From: Methanobacterium aggregans | GTDB lineage: Archaea > Methanobacteriota > Methanobacteria > Methanobacteriales > Methanobacteriaceae | DNA: 64,000 nucleotides | Direction: 5' to 3' | NCBI RefSeq assembly: GCF_017874455.1 | Contig: NZ_JAGGLN010000003.1 | Location: forward strand, 62,001 to 126,000 | Part shown: positions 47,873 through 56,321 of the stretch, piece by piece | Position numbering within the stretch: the stretch's first letter is position 1 | How the letters are laid out: every line of letters starts with the position of its first letter | Made by a program: the position numbers and the translations under genes | Notes under the pieces: generated by a model | Told to the model about the DNA's origin: nothing | Databases searched by the model: none | Seen by the model: only the letters and a program-made list of their open reading frames with translations

Positions 47873-47970
47873 AAATGATTCAATTGGATATTTTACAAAA
47901 TTATGATTATAAAATTAATGAGGGATGAATAGAATAAACTTAAAAATTTTTCATCCTAAAAGGTGATGTT

Positions 47971-49134
47971 TTGAACGCTTTATGGTATTACGCTATTGGA
48001 TTTGTTCTTGTATGGGTCTTGGCCCTTTTGTTCAGGAAACAGTTGAAGATCGACATACACGGCCCCTTACTCATGCGACGAACCAAACGATTAAGGGGTT
48101 TTATTGATTCTGTTGCCCAGAAATCTCCCAGATTCTGGCGATGGAGTATGAACATTGGAATACCCGTTTCTGTCTTTTTCATGGGACTCATGCTCTACGG
48201 AATCATAATGTCCATTCAGTTGATGTTTCAGACACCAACAGTCGGTATAGTGCTTCCTGGAGTGGATATTCCCGGTTCTCCAATTTACGTACCTCTGGGT
48301 TATGGAATCATTGCTATGGCGGTTCTTATGGTGGTTCACGAGTTCGGCCATGGTATCCTTGCACGTGTTGAAGGGGTTCGAATAGATTCAATAGGTGTTT
48401 TACTCCTTGCAGTACTCCCAGGAGCATTCGTGGAGCCAAACGAGGAAGACGTTGGAAAAAGCAGTAGGATGTCAAAGCTGAGGATATACACAGCAGGTTC
48501 CATGTTTAACGTAGGAACTGCCATTGTAGCTTTTCTCATAGTCATGGCGTTAAGCACTTTCGTCATTGCCCCCTCGTTCCACAGCGATGGAATGCAGATA
48601 ACTAGTGTTGTTCCAGGAAGTCCCTCAGTTGGTACCCTGACAGAGGGGATGGTGATCCAAAGCATCAACGGTTATTCCACCAGCAACGTGGCAGAGTATT
48701 ACAAAGCCATCAACCACACAAAAATAGGAAGCACATTAACCTTCAATACAGATAAAGGTGTTTACACAGTTAAAGCAGGTGTTAGTCCAAGTAATTCCAG
48801 CAAAGCCTACATTGGAATAAGGAGTCAAGAATATCTGGTTGTTAACAGTGGAGTTTCGGATACATTTGGAAATCTGGTACCCTGGATCGTTTTCCCACTG
48901 AAGGAACTTTTCTACTGGATATTTCTGCTGAACCTGCTTGTGGGAACCTTCAACCTGCTTCCAATGAAACCCCTTGATGGTGGATTGATACTTGAAGAAA
49001 TCTTAAGCTACAAGCTCTCAGAAAAACATGTTCATTTGATAATGTCCAACATGTCATGGATCCTTATAGCAGTGGTTTTGGTGCTGGTAGTGTACGGAAC
49101 AGTACCGGGAATAATGAAGATGGTTGGAGCTTAA
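47971..49134 (+). CDS. Site-2 protease family (M50) intramembrane metalloprotease
   Basis: A 387-residue membrane protease. The zinc motif HEFGHG is near residue 125 in a helix, the second zinc-ligand block MKPLDGG near 330, and a PDZ-like domain (SVVPGSPSVGTLTEGMVIQSINGY) lies between, near 210-275. About six TM helices surround these. S2P-type proteases cut membrane-bound regulators or signal remnants; the target here is unknown. TTG start with AGGTGAT five bases upstream. It follows moeA by 98 bases. Confidence 0.9.
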   Translation: MNALWYYAIGFVLVWVLALLFRKQLKIDIHGPLLMRRTKRLRGFIDSVAQKSPRFWRWSMNIGIPVSVFFMGLMLYGIIMSIQLMFQTPTVGIVLPGVDIPGSPIYVPLGYGIIAMAVLMVVHEFGHGILARVEGVRIDSIGVLLLAVLPGAFVEPNEEDVGKSSRMSKLRIYTAGSMFNVGTAIVAFLIVMALSTFVIAPSFHSDGMQITSVVPGSPSVGTLTEGMVIQSINGYSTSNVAEYYKAINHTKIGSTLTFNTDKGVYTVKAGVSPSNSSKAYIGIRSQEYLVVNSGVSDTFGNLVPWIVFPLKELFYWIFLLNLLVGTFNLLPMKPLDGGLILEEILSYKLSEKHVHLIMSNMSWILIAVVLVLVVYGTVPGIMKMVGA

Positions 49135-49151
49135 AACTTAGATCATCCCCC

Positions 49152-49178
49152 AAAATTAGATCAAACTAATTTTTTTTA
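49152..49178 (+). terminator. Intrinsic-type terminator after the M50 protease gene
   Basis: Perfect arms AAAATTAG and CTAATTTT around a six-base loop, then a run of T, 17 bases after the stop codon. It separates the plus-strand pair from the converging minus-strand cluster. Confidence 0.65.
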
Positions 49179-49239
49179 TATTTTTTAAAAAATAAAAATT
49201 GAATGATGTTTTAAATGTTTAAGACGTCCAAAGTTTTTT

Positions 49240-49410
49240 TTATCTGCAATCAAAACATACATCATCTTCTCTGTTGGTTGTGAACATCCTGCCGCAGCGT
49301 TTGCATCGGACCCTCCTTAGAAGTTTCTTCCTTTTAACGGCCCGTTCCTGGCACTGACATCGAACTCCAACCATTTTCTTTGATCTGGAACCCTTGGATT
49401 TTCTTTTCAT
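49240..49410 (-). CDS. Small basic zinc-ribbon protein, 56 residues
   Basis: A short basic protein beginning MKRKSKGSRSKKMVGV with three cysteine pairs: CQC (18, 20), CKRC (36, 39) and CFDC (52, 55). The last two would form a zinc ribbon. The basic N-terminus suggests RNA or DNA contact, possibly with ribosome or tRNA. It is the last gene of the DsrE-type cluster, 23 bases after the previous stop. I do not recognise a named family. Confidence 0.72.
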   Translation of the reverse strand: MKRKSKGSRSKKMVGVRCQCQERAVKRKKLLRRVRCKRCGRMFTTNREDDVCFDCR

Positions 49411-49433
49411 AATAACTCACTCTTTTATGGATT

Positions 49434-49754
49434 TTAGAAACTCAGAACCTGATCCAGTTCCTCCATTATCTCATGAACCATTTCATGGTAACCTTGCATA
49501 ATTTTAACCCCTTCCAAGATCTGATCCTCTTTGATTCCACGTGCAGTTAAGTCATCCAGCAGTGCCTTAACCCTGGAATTTTCTACTATCTTGGGTGAAA
49601 GACCAGATTTATGCCCCTTCCTTGCACAGTAAACTCCATTTCCAATTAAGTAGAGGGTTATCTCATCCCTTGCAACGTAAATATTTGCAAGGTTTAAAAA
49701 GGTTTCAAAACCTGCTTCTCCGGTTGTTCTGGTTACTATGAATCCAACGTGCAT
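49434..49754 (-). CDS. DsrE/DsrH-like sulfur-relay protein
   Basis: A 106-residue protein with the DsrE/F/H fold: strand GFIVTRTTGE, helix FETFLNLANIYVAR, strand ITLYLIGNGVYCARKG and an acidic C-terminal helix. The cysteine in GVYCARKG is where DsrH/TusB-type members vary. Such small proteins pass persulfide sulfur between partners. It is the third DsrE-like gene in a minus-strand set and follows the Fe-S protein gene by 39 bases. Confidence 0.78.
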   Translation of the reverse strand: MHVGFIVTRTTGEAGFETFLNLANIYVARDEITLYLIGNGVYCARKGHKSGLSPKIVENSRVKALLDDLTARGIKEDQILEGVKIMQGYHEMVHEIMEELDQVLSF

Positions 49755-49793
49755 AAATCCACCTGATATCCAAATAACATTTTTAAATAAGTT

Positions 49794-50414
49794 TTAAGGT
49801 TTCCATCCCATGCTCTGCATCATCTCCAGGCCCAGAACTTCCTCAAGGCATTGAACCTTCGATGTGTTCCATGGTTCGAAGAGTTCCGTGCATAAAGGGA
49901 GTTCAACATCTCCAGAGAGTAGTTTAAGTGCGAAAGCCATACAGGTGACCTCCCCACACAGCTGACAGTTGGTCTTGGGAAGGCAGTCGTAGATTGCAAG
50001 GGGCCCCAGTTTTGAGAGCTTTTTGCGGATTTTTTGGGGGTTAGTCCTGTTTTTTCCCTGAATCTCAAGGTAGGTTTCGTTTATAACCCCTGCAACATCT
50101 TTGATCACATGAATGGCCTCTTCTTTGTCAACTGTTTTGTTCATACTCACCTTTCCAGAGGGATAAAGAGTTACAAGGCGCTGATGTATGGATAGTGTGA
50201 GAACGTTCTTTTTTTCCAGGTAGTTAACCTTTCCAGGAGGATATTTAGTTACAAGAGAGGGAATAACCTGGCCAATTTCCTTATCAAATTGCATGAGTAC
50301 CCGGACCATGTTTTCAGCCACCACACATGGCCTTATACTTTTTATGGTAACCTCTCCAACGAGTGGAGCCTCAGAAAATAGTGTGTACCTGATATCTTCC
50401 ATATCCACCTTCAT
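49794..50414 (-). CDS. Protein with C-terminal 4Fe-4S domain in DsrE cluster
   Basis: A 206-residue protein. The first 140 residues are a domain I do not recognise, with a doubled strand motif (TKYPPGKVNYLEKKN and TLYPSGKVSMNKT). The C-terminal 60 residues fit the four-cysteine Fe-S domain PF04060: NCQLCGEVTCMAFALKLLSGD then PLC. It lies between the second and third DsrE-like genes with gaps of 25 and 39 bases, which suggests a redox or sulfur-transfer partner for them. The start at 50414 is slightly uncertain; a second ATG lies 12 bases in. Confidence 0.75.
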   Translation of the reverse strand: MKVDMEDIRYTLFSEAPLVGEVTIKSIRPCVVAENMVRVLMQFDKEIGQVIPSLVTKYPPGKVNYLEKKNVLTLSIHQRLVTLYPSGKVSMNKTVDKEEAIHVIKDVAGVINETYLEIQGKNRTNPQKIRKKLSKLGPLAIYDCLPKTNCQLCGEVTCMAFALKLLSGDVELPLCTELFEPWNTSKVQCLEEVLGLEMMQSMGWKP

Positions 50415-50439
50415 CCCTCCAGCAGATACTTAAACCCAT

Positions 50440-50802
50440 TCAGATCTTTAAAAATGATGTTCCATGGGTTTTAGATTTAATTATCTCGTAGAGTTCTTCA
50501 TCATCCACGGATTGAGCTGCCTCAACCAGATCATCCTCAATTATTCCCCTATCCTCCATTGATTTTTTATGAACGAATAAATTTCCTTCAGGAAATATCA
50601 GATAGGTTAAATCCTCCACACAGGGGTATTTGATGGTTTCTTCAGGTTTCTGACCTTCCAGTGCAGCGTAAACTCCATCCCCTGTAAGCAGAACATCTGC
50701 ATTCAGTTCCCTGTTTAGACATGCAATTGCAATGTAAACCCCGCTGAATGCATCTTCCCAACCGTAAGGTGCCTTGTCTATTATTATAATCACGTGATCC
50801 AT
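50440..50802 (-). CDS. DsrE/DsrF-like sulfur-relay protein
   Basis: A 120-residue DsrE-fold protein: IIIIDKAPYGWEDAFSGVYIAIAC then VLLTGDGVYAALEGQ, which matches the TusC/DsrF pattern (PYG near the N-terminus and DGV after the second strand). Two cysteines (IAC, KYPC) are present but not at the classical DsrE position. It starts four bases after the first DsrE-like gene, indicating tight coupling. Confidence 0.8.
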   Translation of the reverse strand: MDHVIIIIDKAPYGWEDAFSGVYIAIACLNRELNADVLLTGDGVYAALEGQKPEETIKYPCVEDLTYLIFPEGNLFVHKKSMEDRGIIEDDLVEAAQSVDDEELYEIIKSKTHGTSFLKI

Positions 50803-50806
50803 GGAT

Positions 50807-51154
50807 TCACCCCAGACTGATCACCTTATCACTTTCTTTAACCCATTCAGGTATGTCGTAGACGTTGGTTATTTTAACACCTTTTATGTAGGGTTTTTCT
50901 GTGCAGCTGTGTCCCCTTGCAGTTGCACATCTAACGCAAACCCTCACATCTGCCCCCATTGCGATGAGTTTTCGGAATTCATGTGCAACGTTGGGAAATG
51001 AATGGGGATTCTGTTCTTTTTTAGGGATGTGTGTTGCATCCATGTAAAGAAACATGTTAACCCCGTATCCCATTTTAAGGGCACTTTTCGCCATGTTGTA
51101 TGCAATATCAGCGTATTGTGAGCGGTAAGGTCCCTCAGTCAAGATGATTGTCAT
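50807..51154 (-). CDS. DsrE-like sulfur-relay protein with likely persulfide cysteine
   Basis: A 115-residue DsrE-fold protein. The ATG at 51154 has GGAGG seven bases before it, so the longer reading from 51196 is rejected. The start MTIILTEGPYRSQYADIAYNMAKSAL is typical of TusD/DsrE, and VRVCVRCATARGHS sits where DsrE carries its sulfur-accepting cysteine. It begins the tightly packed set DsrE-DsrF-Fe-S-DsrH-zinc ribbon on the minus strand. It may deliver sulfur for tRNA or cofactor synthesis; that is an inference. Confidence 0.82.
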   Translation of the reverse strand: MTIILTEGPYRSQYADIAYNMAKSALKMGYGVNMFLYMDATHIPKKEQNPHSFPNVAHEFRKLIAMGADVRVCVRCATARGHSCTEKPYIKGVKITNVYDIPEWVKESDKVISLG

Positions 51155-51443
51155 GATCTTTCCTCCACCCTCCTCAGGAACCATCCTCTCTTTCATGTTA
51201 TTATTTTGGGTTGATCTTGAATAAATAATTGTCCATGAATAATAATGAGCAATTTAATTTGATAAATGGATTTATGACCTTTAAAAAAGATTTAACCCTT
51301 AAAATCATCATGGAAAGTACAATTAACTTTTATTATGATTTTTATTAGCATAAAAAGAAAGTGTAGTTTAGAATTAATAAAACTATTCAATGTAAGAAAA
51401 GGGGCATTTCAATCCAATGTGCTCCAGAGTATTGGGCTCTTAG

Positions 51444-52115
51444 CTAATTATAATTCTTCTCTTTTTTCTTTAAAGCCTTTTCAATGGCTTCTTCAAAGGC
51501 ATCTCTATGGAAGTTGGCTGCCATTTCCTTTTTACATTCATCATCTGTAAATAGGCGCATTTTTGGTGCTCTGCAGGGGTAGTGCTGTATTCTAAGACCT
51601 GCCTTTATAGCTAAACCTTCAATTTCTTCTCCAACCATTTCATCTGCCACGAATCTGGTGGATCCGCAGGGTGAACACCTTAAAACTTCAACACTTACAA
51701 CTTTACCATCCTCCACCTTCGCATCAACAACTGGTCTTCCGAATTTGGAAACAAACTCGTCATAGATAGGATCACCATTTTCTTCGAGGTCGCACATGTT
51801 TTCAGGGCATGTGACATTGCCAAATCGTTCTACCTGATTTTTGAATCCTTCACCCCTCCATGCCCCCACTATAATCCACCCAACCTTATCATGAAGCTTT
51901 TCAACAAGTTCCAGTGTTAAATCAGGGTGTAAAACGTAGGTTATGAGCAGATCTGCCTCTTCAAGTTTTTCCAGTTCCTTCTGAGGCACTTCAATTTCAT
52001 CCATGAACATGGAAGCTGGAGGTTCAAGTTCCACAAAATCACATTCAAATTCTTCTTTTATGGTTTCATATGCCCTTTCTCCGTAGGGGCCGTCTGTTAC
52101 TATGGCTACCTTCAA
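51444..52115 (-). CDS. DUF166 family protein
   Basis: A 223-residue protein of the archaeal DUF166 family, sometimes mislabelled thymidylate synthase. It opens with VAIVTDGPYGERAYETI and carries several cysteine motifs: CPENMC, LRCSPCGSTRFVAD and HYPCRAPKM, which suggest metal or Fe-S binding. Function is unknown. It stands between the arsenic set and the DsrE set with gaps of 128 and 289 bases; the latter is AT-rich and holds no gene. Confidence 0.82.
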   Translation of the reverse strand: MKVAIVTDGPYGERAYETIKEEFECDFVELEPPASMFMDEIEVPQKELEKLEEADLLITYVLHPDLTLELVEKLHDKVGWIIVGAWRGEGFKNQVERFGNVTCPENMCDLEENGDPIYDEFVSKFGRPVVDAKVEDGKVVSVEVLRCSPCGSTRFVADEMVGEEIEGLAIKAGLRIQHYPCRAPKMRLFTDDECKKEMAANFHRDAFEEAIEKALKKKEKNYN

Positions 52116-52243
52116 AATACACTCCCCCTCTGCATTATCCTTAATCCAAACTCAATATTTAAAATCCAGAACCACATCTTAAGAGTTGGGTATCCGCTTA
52201 TTGTCACATGCCTATTTTATTATAAAAAAATTGATCCAACAGT

Positions 52244-52639
52244 TTAATCTAAAGATTTTAAAGTCTTTTTAATGGATTTTTTAACTGCTTCCACGGATTT
52301 TTCACCTTCATCATCCAACCTGCATACATCTGTTGGTTTCAATCCAGCTTCGTTAAGAATGTCTATGGCGTCGAGGGTTTTAACTGGTTCAACACCCTTC
52401 TGTTTGAGTATCTTATTAACACATGCCCCATCACAGCCGTTTATGGCCACGATCGGATATTTTTTTATGAGACCCCTGAATCCTTCCCTATCTGCTGCTG
52501 TAGCACCCATACATATTGAGATTACATTATCAGATTCTTTTACTGTATCTGCTACTGCAACCCTTGCAACAAGTCCGTAGGGACTCATTCCACTGCATGC
52601 AGCCACTGCTTTTTTGTTTTTAGATTTAGCTTCCGACAT
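52244..52639 (-). CDS. DGC-type putative zinc-binding protein
   Basis: A 131-residue protein resembling the DGC (putative metal-binding) family: ACSGMSPYG near the N-terminus, CMGATAADREGF in the middle, NGCDGACVNKIL and VCRLDDEG toward the end. Relatives often stand near arsenic or metal genes. It starts eight bases after the arsR stop codon, so it belongs to the same transcript as arsM and arsR. Confidence 0.8.
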   Translation of the reverse strand: MSEAKSKNKKAVAACSGMSPYGLVARVAVADTVKESDNVISICMGATAADREGFRGLIKKYPIVAINGCDGACVNKILKQKGVEPVKTLDAIDILNEAGLKPTDVCRLDDEGEKSVEAVKKSIKKTLKSLD

Positions 52640-52647
52640 AAAATTCC

Positions 52648-53019
52648 CTATCCTTGAACTGTTTCAATCATAACATTTATTTCCTCAATTAATTTATCAT
52701 CTGAAAGCCTGTAGTGTATCCAAACACCTTCTTTACGCCATTTTATGAATCCTGCATTTTTTAGGATGTTCAAATGGTGGGATATGATTGATTGGGGTTT
52801 TTCCAGGACGTATATTATTTCACAGACGCAAAGCTCCCCCTCTGCCAGGAGGTGGAGTATTTTGAGTCTTGTTGGATCTGAAATGGCCTTGAAAACATTG
52901 GCCATGGTTTGAAACTCATCAACAGATGGTAAAGAGTTTAATATCATCCCTAAATTATTTATCTGTTCTGCACAGGGCCTTACTTCATTATTTTCATCTT
53001 TGATCTGGCAGTTCTTCAT
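52648..53019 (-). CDS. arsR: ArsR-family metalloregulator
   Basis: A 123-residue winged-helix repressor. The effector motif ELCVCE in the recognition-adjacent helix matches the As(III)-sensing ELCVC of ArsR, and the DNA-binding helix reads QSIISHHLNILKNAGFIKWRKEG. An N-terminal pair of extra cysteines (C4, C16) is present. It lies between arsM and the DGC gene with gaps of 50 and 8 bases, and is expected to release DNA on binding arsenite. Confidence 0.87.
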   Translation of the reverse strand: MKNCQIKDENNEVRPCAEQINNLGMILNSLPSVDEFQTMANVFKAISDPTRLKILHLLAEGELCVCEIIYVLEKPQSIISHHLNILKNAGFIKWRKEGVWIHYRLSDDKLIEEINVMIETVQG

Positions 53020-53069
53020 TTTTCATACCTTGATTTTTTAATCCTACGTTCTTAATCCTATCTAACTCT

Positions 53070-53837
53070 TTATTTAACAGCCTTTACCTGTACGCTTATG
53101 ATTTTGGTTACAAGACGCTCATCCATGTTGGGTTCTGTGAAGAAATGTTCCTCAACAACTTCCACTTCCCTGAATCCTGCATTTTTAATTGTATCCAGGT
53201 AATCCTGTTTTTCCATGGCCCCAGCTATGCAGTCAGACCATGCCTGAAAGCTTTTACGTATTTCTTCAGGTATTTTCCCTTCGGTGACAAGATCCGAAAC
53301 CAGTATTCTGCCGCCAGGCTTTAAAACCCTGAAAACCTCTGAGTATGCGGCTGCCTTATTTGGTGTTAGGTTTATGACACAGTTACTTATTATAACATCC
53401 ACACTATCATTTTCAACGAGTAGATCCTCTATCTCACCTAATCTGAACTCCACGTTGGTGTAACTGCCTTTTTCAGCAGTTTCAACTGCCCTTTCGATCA
53501 TGCCCGGTGTCATGTCCACCCCTATGACCTTACCACTATCTCCAACCTTCTGGGCTGCAAGAAAAACATCAATTCTTCCACCAGATCCAAGATCTAGGAC
53601 TGTTTCACCTTCTTCAATCTCTGCAAGTGCTGTTGGGTTGCCACACCCCAGTCCAAACACTGCTTCTTCTGGAATACTTCCAAGCTCTGCTTTTGTGTAT
53701 CCTGCAGCCTTTGCCTGCTGAATTACTGAACCTGCACTGTCGCCCCCACAACAGGAGCATTCACAAGAGGATTCTTCCTTGGTTGCGATTTTTGAGTAAC
53801 GCTCTTTAACAGCTTTTTTAATCTCTTTATCCTTCAT
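53070..53837 (-). CDS. arsM: Arsenite S-adenosylmethionine methyltransferase
   Basis: Methylates arsenite using S-adenosylmethionine. The 255-residue protein has VLDLGSGGRIDVF and IGVDMTPGMIERA for SAM binding, and cysteines C65 (GLGCGNP), C153 (SNCVINL) and C203 (SDCIAGAM) matching the three arsenic ligands of ArsM. A further N-terminal cluster C25, C27, C29, C30 is present. The ATG at 53837 has GGGGAT eight bases before it; an ATG at 53846 overlaps that site. It heads the arsenic unit. Confidence 0.88.
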   Translation of the reverse strand: MKDKEIKKAVKERYSKIATKEESSCECSCCGGDSAGSVIQQAKAAGYTKAELGSIPEEAVFGLGCGNPTALAEIEEGETVLDLGSGGRIDVFLAAQKVGDSGKVIGVDMTPGMIERAVETAEKGSYTNVEFRLGEIEDLLVENDSVDVIISNCVINLTPNKAAAYSEVFRVLKPGGRILVSDLVTEGKIPEEIRKSFQAWSDCIAGAMEKQDYLDTIKNAGFREVEVVEEHFFTEPNMDERLVTKIISVQVKAVK

Positions 53838-54010
53838 TTTTAACATCCCCTAGAATTTTATGCAATTTTTATGATAAAACATATCCTGATTTGAGATCTT
53901 TTCTAAACTTCAAAAAATCCCTGAAGTCATTCCATCTTAATTCTATATATCTAAATTAATGGATGTATAAATGTTTCTTGAAGAAGGAGTGGGATTTTTG
54001 TGAAAATATT

Positions 54011-54026
54011 GTTTGATGAATCAAAC
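54011..54026. promoter_or_regulatory. Palindrome at the NADH-oxidase promoter
   Basis: GTTTGAT-GA-ATCAAAC is a perfect 7-base dyad with a two-base centre. It touches the TATA-like TTTTTATA (54027-54034), 67-82 bases before the start codon, the place expected for a repressor or activator site. Confidence 0.5.
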
Positions 54027-54092
54027 TTTTTATACCTTGAGAAATACAGAAATTCATCTGTAAGTCTTGATGCAAAAAGGTGGAAAAAATAA

Positions 54093-55442
54093 ATGAAAGT
54101 TGTTGTAATAGGTGGCGGAGCCGGCGGGCTTACCGTGGCCTCAAACATAAGAAAATATGATTCAGATGCAGAAATAACCGTTATAACAACGGACAGCCAT
54201 GTAGCATACTCTCCATGCGCCATACCCTACGTTTTAGGTGGTGAAATAGGATCCTTTGAAGATATAATAATGCACGAACCCGAAGACTACAAAGAAAAGG
54301 GTATAAACATTATAACAGAATCAAAAGTTCATAAAATTTTATCAGATGAAAACAAAGTGGAGTACCGTGTCAAAGAAGACGGAAAAAACCTTGAAAAAAT
54401 TGAGGACTACGATTACCTTGTAATCGCAACTGGTGGATCTTCATTCATTCCTCCAGTGGAGGGAGTTGATCTTGAAGGTGTTTTCAAGGTCCGAACCATT
54501 GAAGATGGAGAAAAAATCAAAGAATGGGCTAAAAAGAGCAGTAAAGTTGTTGTTATCGGAGCTGGAGCCATAGGACTTGAAACCGGCTGCGAACTCAAAC
54601 AGTTGGGACTGGATGTCACCGTGACTGAAATGCTGCCACAGATACTTCCAAGGTCTTTGGACCCAGATATGGCACTCAAAGTTCAGAACTACATGGAAAA
54701 AGAGGGAGTCAAGGTTGTTCTGGGTAAACCCGTTGAAAAACTCATTGGTGAGAAGAGGGTTGAGAAGGTGGCTGTTGGGGAGGAATTGATGGATGCAGAC
54801 ATGGTTATAATGGCCACAGGTGTGCGTCCACGCATATCCCTTGCAAGTGAAGCAGGTTGCAAGATCGGAAGATGGGCAGTAGAAGTTAACGAAAAAATGC
54901 AGACATCAATTCCAAACATCTACGCAGTTGGTGACTGTGTTGAGGTGCACGATGCAATAACAGGTCAGAACACCCTTTCACCCTTCGGAACAACTGCAGT
55001 GCGTCAGGGAAAAGTTGCAGCCAAGAACATAGCCGGTAAAACTGCCAGTTTCAGACCTGTTTTGAACTCCGTGGTTTCAAAGATTGGCAAACTGGAACTT
55101 GGAGCAGTTGGACTCAGCGAAACAACAGGTGACCTCAGTGGAATACCAACCGTTGCAGGAAGAAGCAGCGCCCTGACAAGGGCTAGGTATTATCCTGGCT
55201 GCAAACCCATTGACATCAAGCTCATATGCAACAGAGAAGGCACCATAGTCGGCTGTCAGATCATAGCAAAGGAAACAGTTGCAGAGAGGGTAGATACCAT
55301 GTCAATAGCCATAGCCAAACAGGTCAAATGCGACGAACTGGTTTCAATGGAATTTGCATACGCCCCACCAGTTTCAATGGTTGTTGACCCAGTTGTGCTC
55401 GCAGCAGAGGATGCCTGTGAGAAACTGAAAAATTTCAAATAA
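54093..55442 (+). CDS. NADH oxidase / CoA-disulfide reductase-like flavoprotein
   Basis: A 449-residue FAD- and NAD(P)H-dependent oxidoreductase. FAD motif VIGGGAGGLTVA at residues 5-16, redox-active single cysteine C42 in YSPCAIPY, NAD motif VVVIGAGAIGLE near 150, and NIYAVGDCVE near 275, followed by the C-terminal dimerisation domain. This group includes water-forming NADH oxidases and CoA or persulfide reductases. Its place beside the rubrerythrin and F420H2 oxidase genes suggests oxygen or peroxide defence. Confidence 0.88.
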   Translation: MKVVVIGGGAGGLTVASNIRKYDSDAEITVITTDSHVAYSPCAIPYVLGGEIGSFEDIIMHEPEDYKEKGINIITESKVHKILSDENKVEYRVKEDGKNLEKIEDYDYLVIATGGSSFIPPVEGVDLEGVFKVRTIEDGEKIKEWAKKSSKVVVIGAGAIGLETGCELKQLGLDVTVTEMLPQILPRSLDPDMALKVQNYMEKEGVKVVLGKPVEKLIGEKRVEKVAVGEELMDADMVIMATGVRPRISLASEAGCKIGRWAVEVNEKMQTSIPNIYAVGDCVEVHDAITGQNTLSPFGTTAVRQGKVAAKNIAGKTASFRPVLNSVVSKIGKLELGAVGLSETTGDLSGIPTVAGRSSALTRARYYPGCKPIDIKLICNREGTIVGCQIIAKETVAERVDTMSIAIAKQVKCDELVSMEFAYAPPVSMVVDPVVLAAEDACEKLKNFK

Positions 55443-55449
55443 AACTATT

Positions 55450-55478
55450 AAAAAACCAATCTTCAAGGTTTTTTTTAT
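55450..55478 (+). terminator. Terminator of the NADH-oxidase-like gene
   Basis: Arms AAAAAACC and GGTTTTTT with a nine-base loop begin seven bases after the stop codon and run into a T stretch. The rubredoxin-fusion gene converges from the right. Confidence 0.55.
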
Positions 55479-55667
55479 TTATTTTTTAGTAATTTAGTTT
55501 AATTTTAGGGCAATTTCTAGTTTTTTTAAAAAATTAAATTTAATTAATATTCAGCACATATTAACGATTAAAATTAGTTTAAACTAAAAATTAAAGGTTT
55601 TATGTCGTTATGTGCTTTCTATAAAAAAGAGTAGATTGATAGGATTTAAAAAGATAGGATAAGGAAT

Positions 55668-56279
55668 TTAAACCTTTGAAACTGGTTTAAGAGTTATTTT
55701 ATGGCCGTAACCGCTCTTTTCTTTGTTTATTCTGTACCTGTATCCCGTAACTTCTTCCAAAGCCACAGAACTTGTGTTGGTGTAGGGGCAGGTTGTTATG
55801 AGAACGCCCTGGTCTTCAAGTTGTTTGCAGAGCCCAAAAAATCTGCAGTTTTTAACTGTGAGTTCAACCTCCCCTTCATGCACTTCGTATTCCATGTCCC
55901 TTGCAAACCTGTGCATGTCTATGAAATAGGTTTTAACAGATTTAAGTGCAGATTCCGGATTGTTGAATTCCATATCTGTTTTTTTAAGTTCCTTTAGAAA
56001 GGTTCTTCCGATCTCACGGGTCACTGAGTAGGATCCCCTTCCAGATATTGTCCAGAGGCCACGGGTAAGGGCCAGAACCATGAGGTTGAGGGGCAGCTCC
56101 CCCTTTGGGACTTCGGTTTTATCTTCTATTGGCTGAAGGCATTCCTTTCCAAGTCCACAGATAGGACATGCCCAGTCTTCAGTAAGGTCTTCAATGGAAA
56201 GTCCTGCTTCAAATCCATGTTCTGGATCCCCTGTTTCTGAGTCGTAGATGTAGTGGCAGATTTCGCACTCGTACTTCAT
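55668..56279 (-). CDS. Rubredoxin-domain protein (rubredoxin-like, rlp type)
   Basis: A 203-residue protein with an N-terminal rubredoxin domain: CEICHYIYD and WACPICGLGK, residues 4-45, then a 150-residue domain I do not recognise, with further cysteines in KNCRFFGLC and ITTCPY. A rubredoxin-like gene is part of the MsvR-controlled oxidative stress operon in Methanothermobacter, and this is likely the equivalent. It follows rubrerythrin by 42 bases. It may pass electrons to rubrerythrin or FprA. Confidence 0.82.
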   Translation of the reverse strand: MKYECEICHYIYDSETGDPEHGFEAGLSIEDLTEDWACPICGLGKECLQPIEDKTEVPKGELPLNLMVLALTRGLWTISGRGSYSVTREIGRTFLKELKKTDMEFNNPESALKSVKTYFIDMHRFARDMEYEVHEGEVELTVKNCRFFGLCKQLEDQGVLITTCPYTNTSSVALEEVTGYRYRINKEKSGYGHKITLKPVSKV

Positions 56280-56321
56280 TGTAACACCAGATGATCTAAA
56301 AAAAAAGTGAATGAAAGATAT

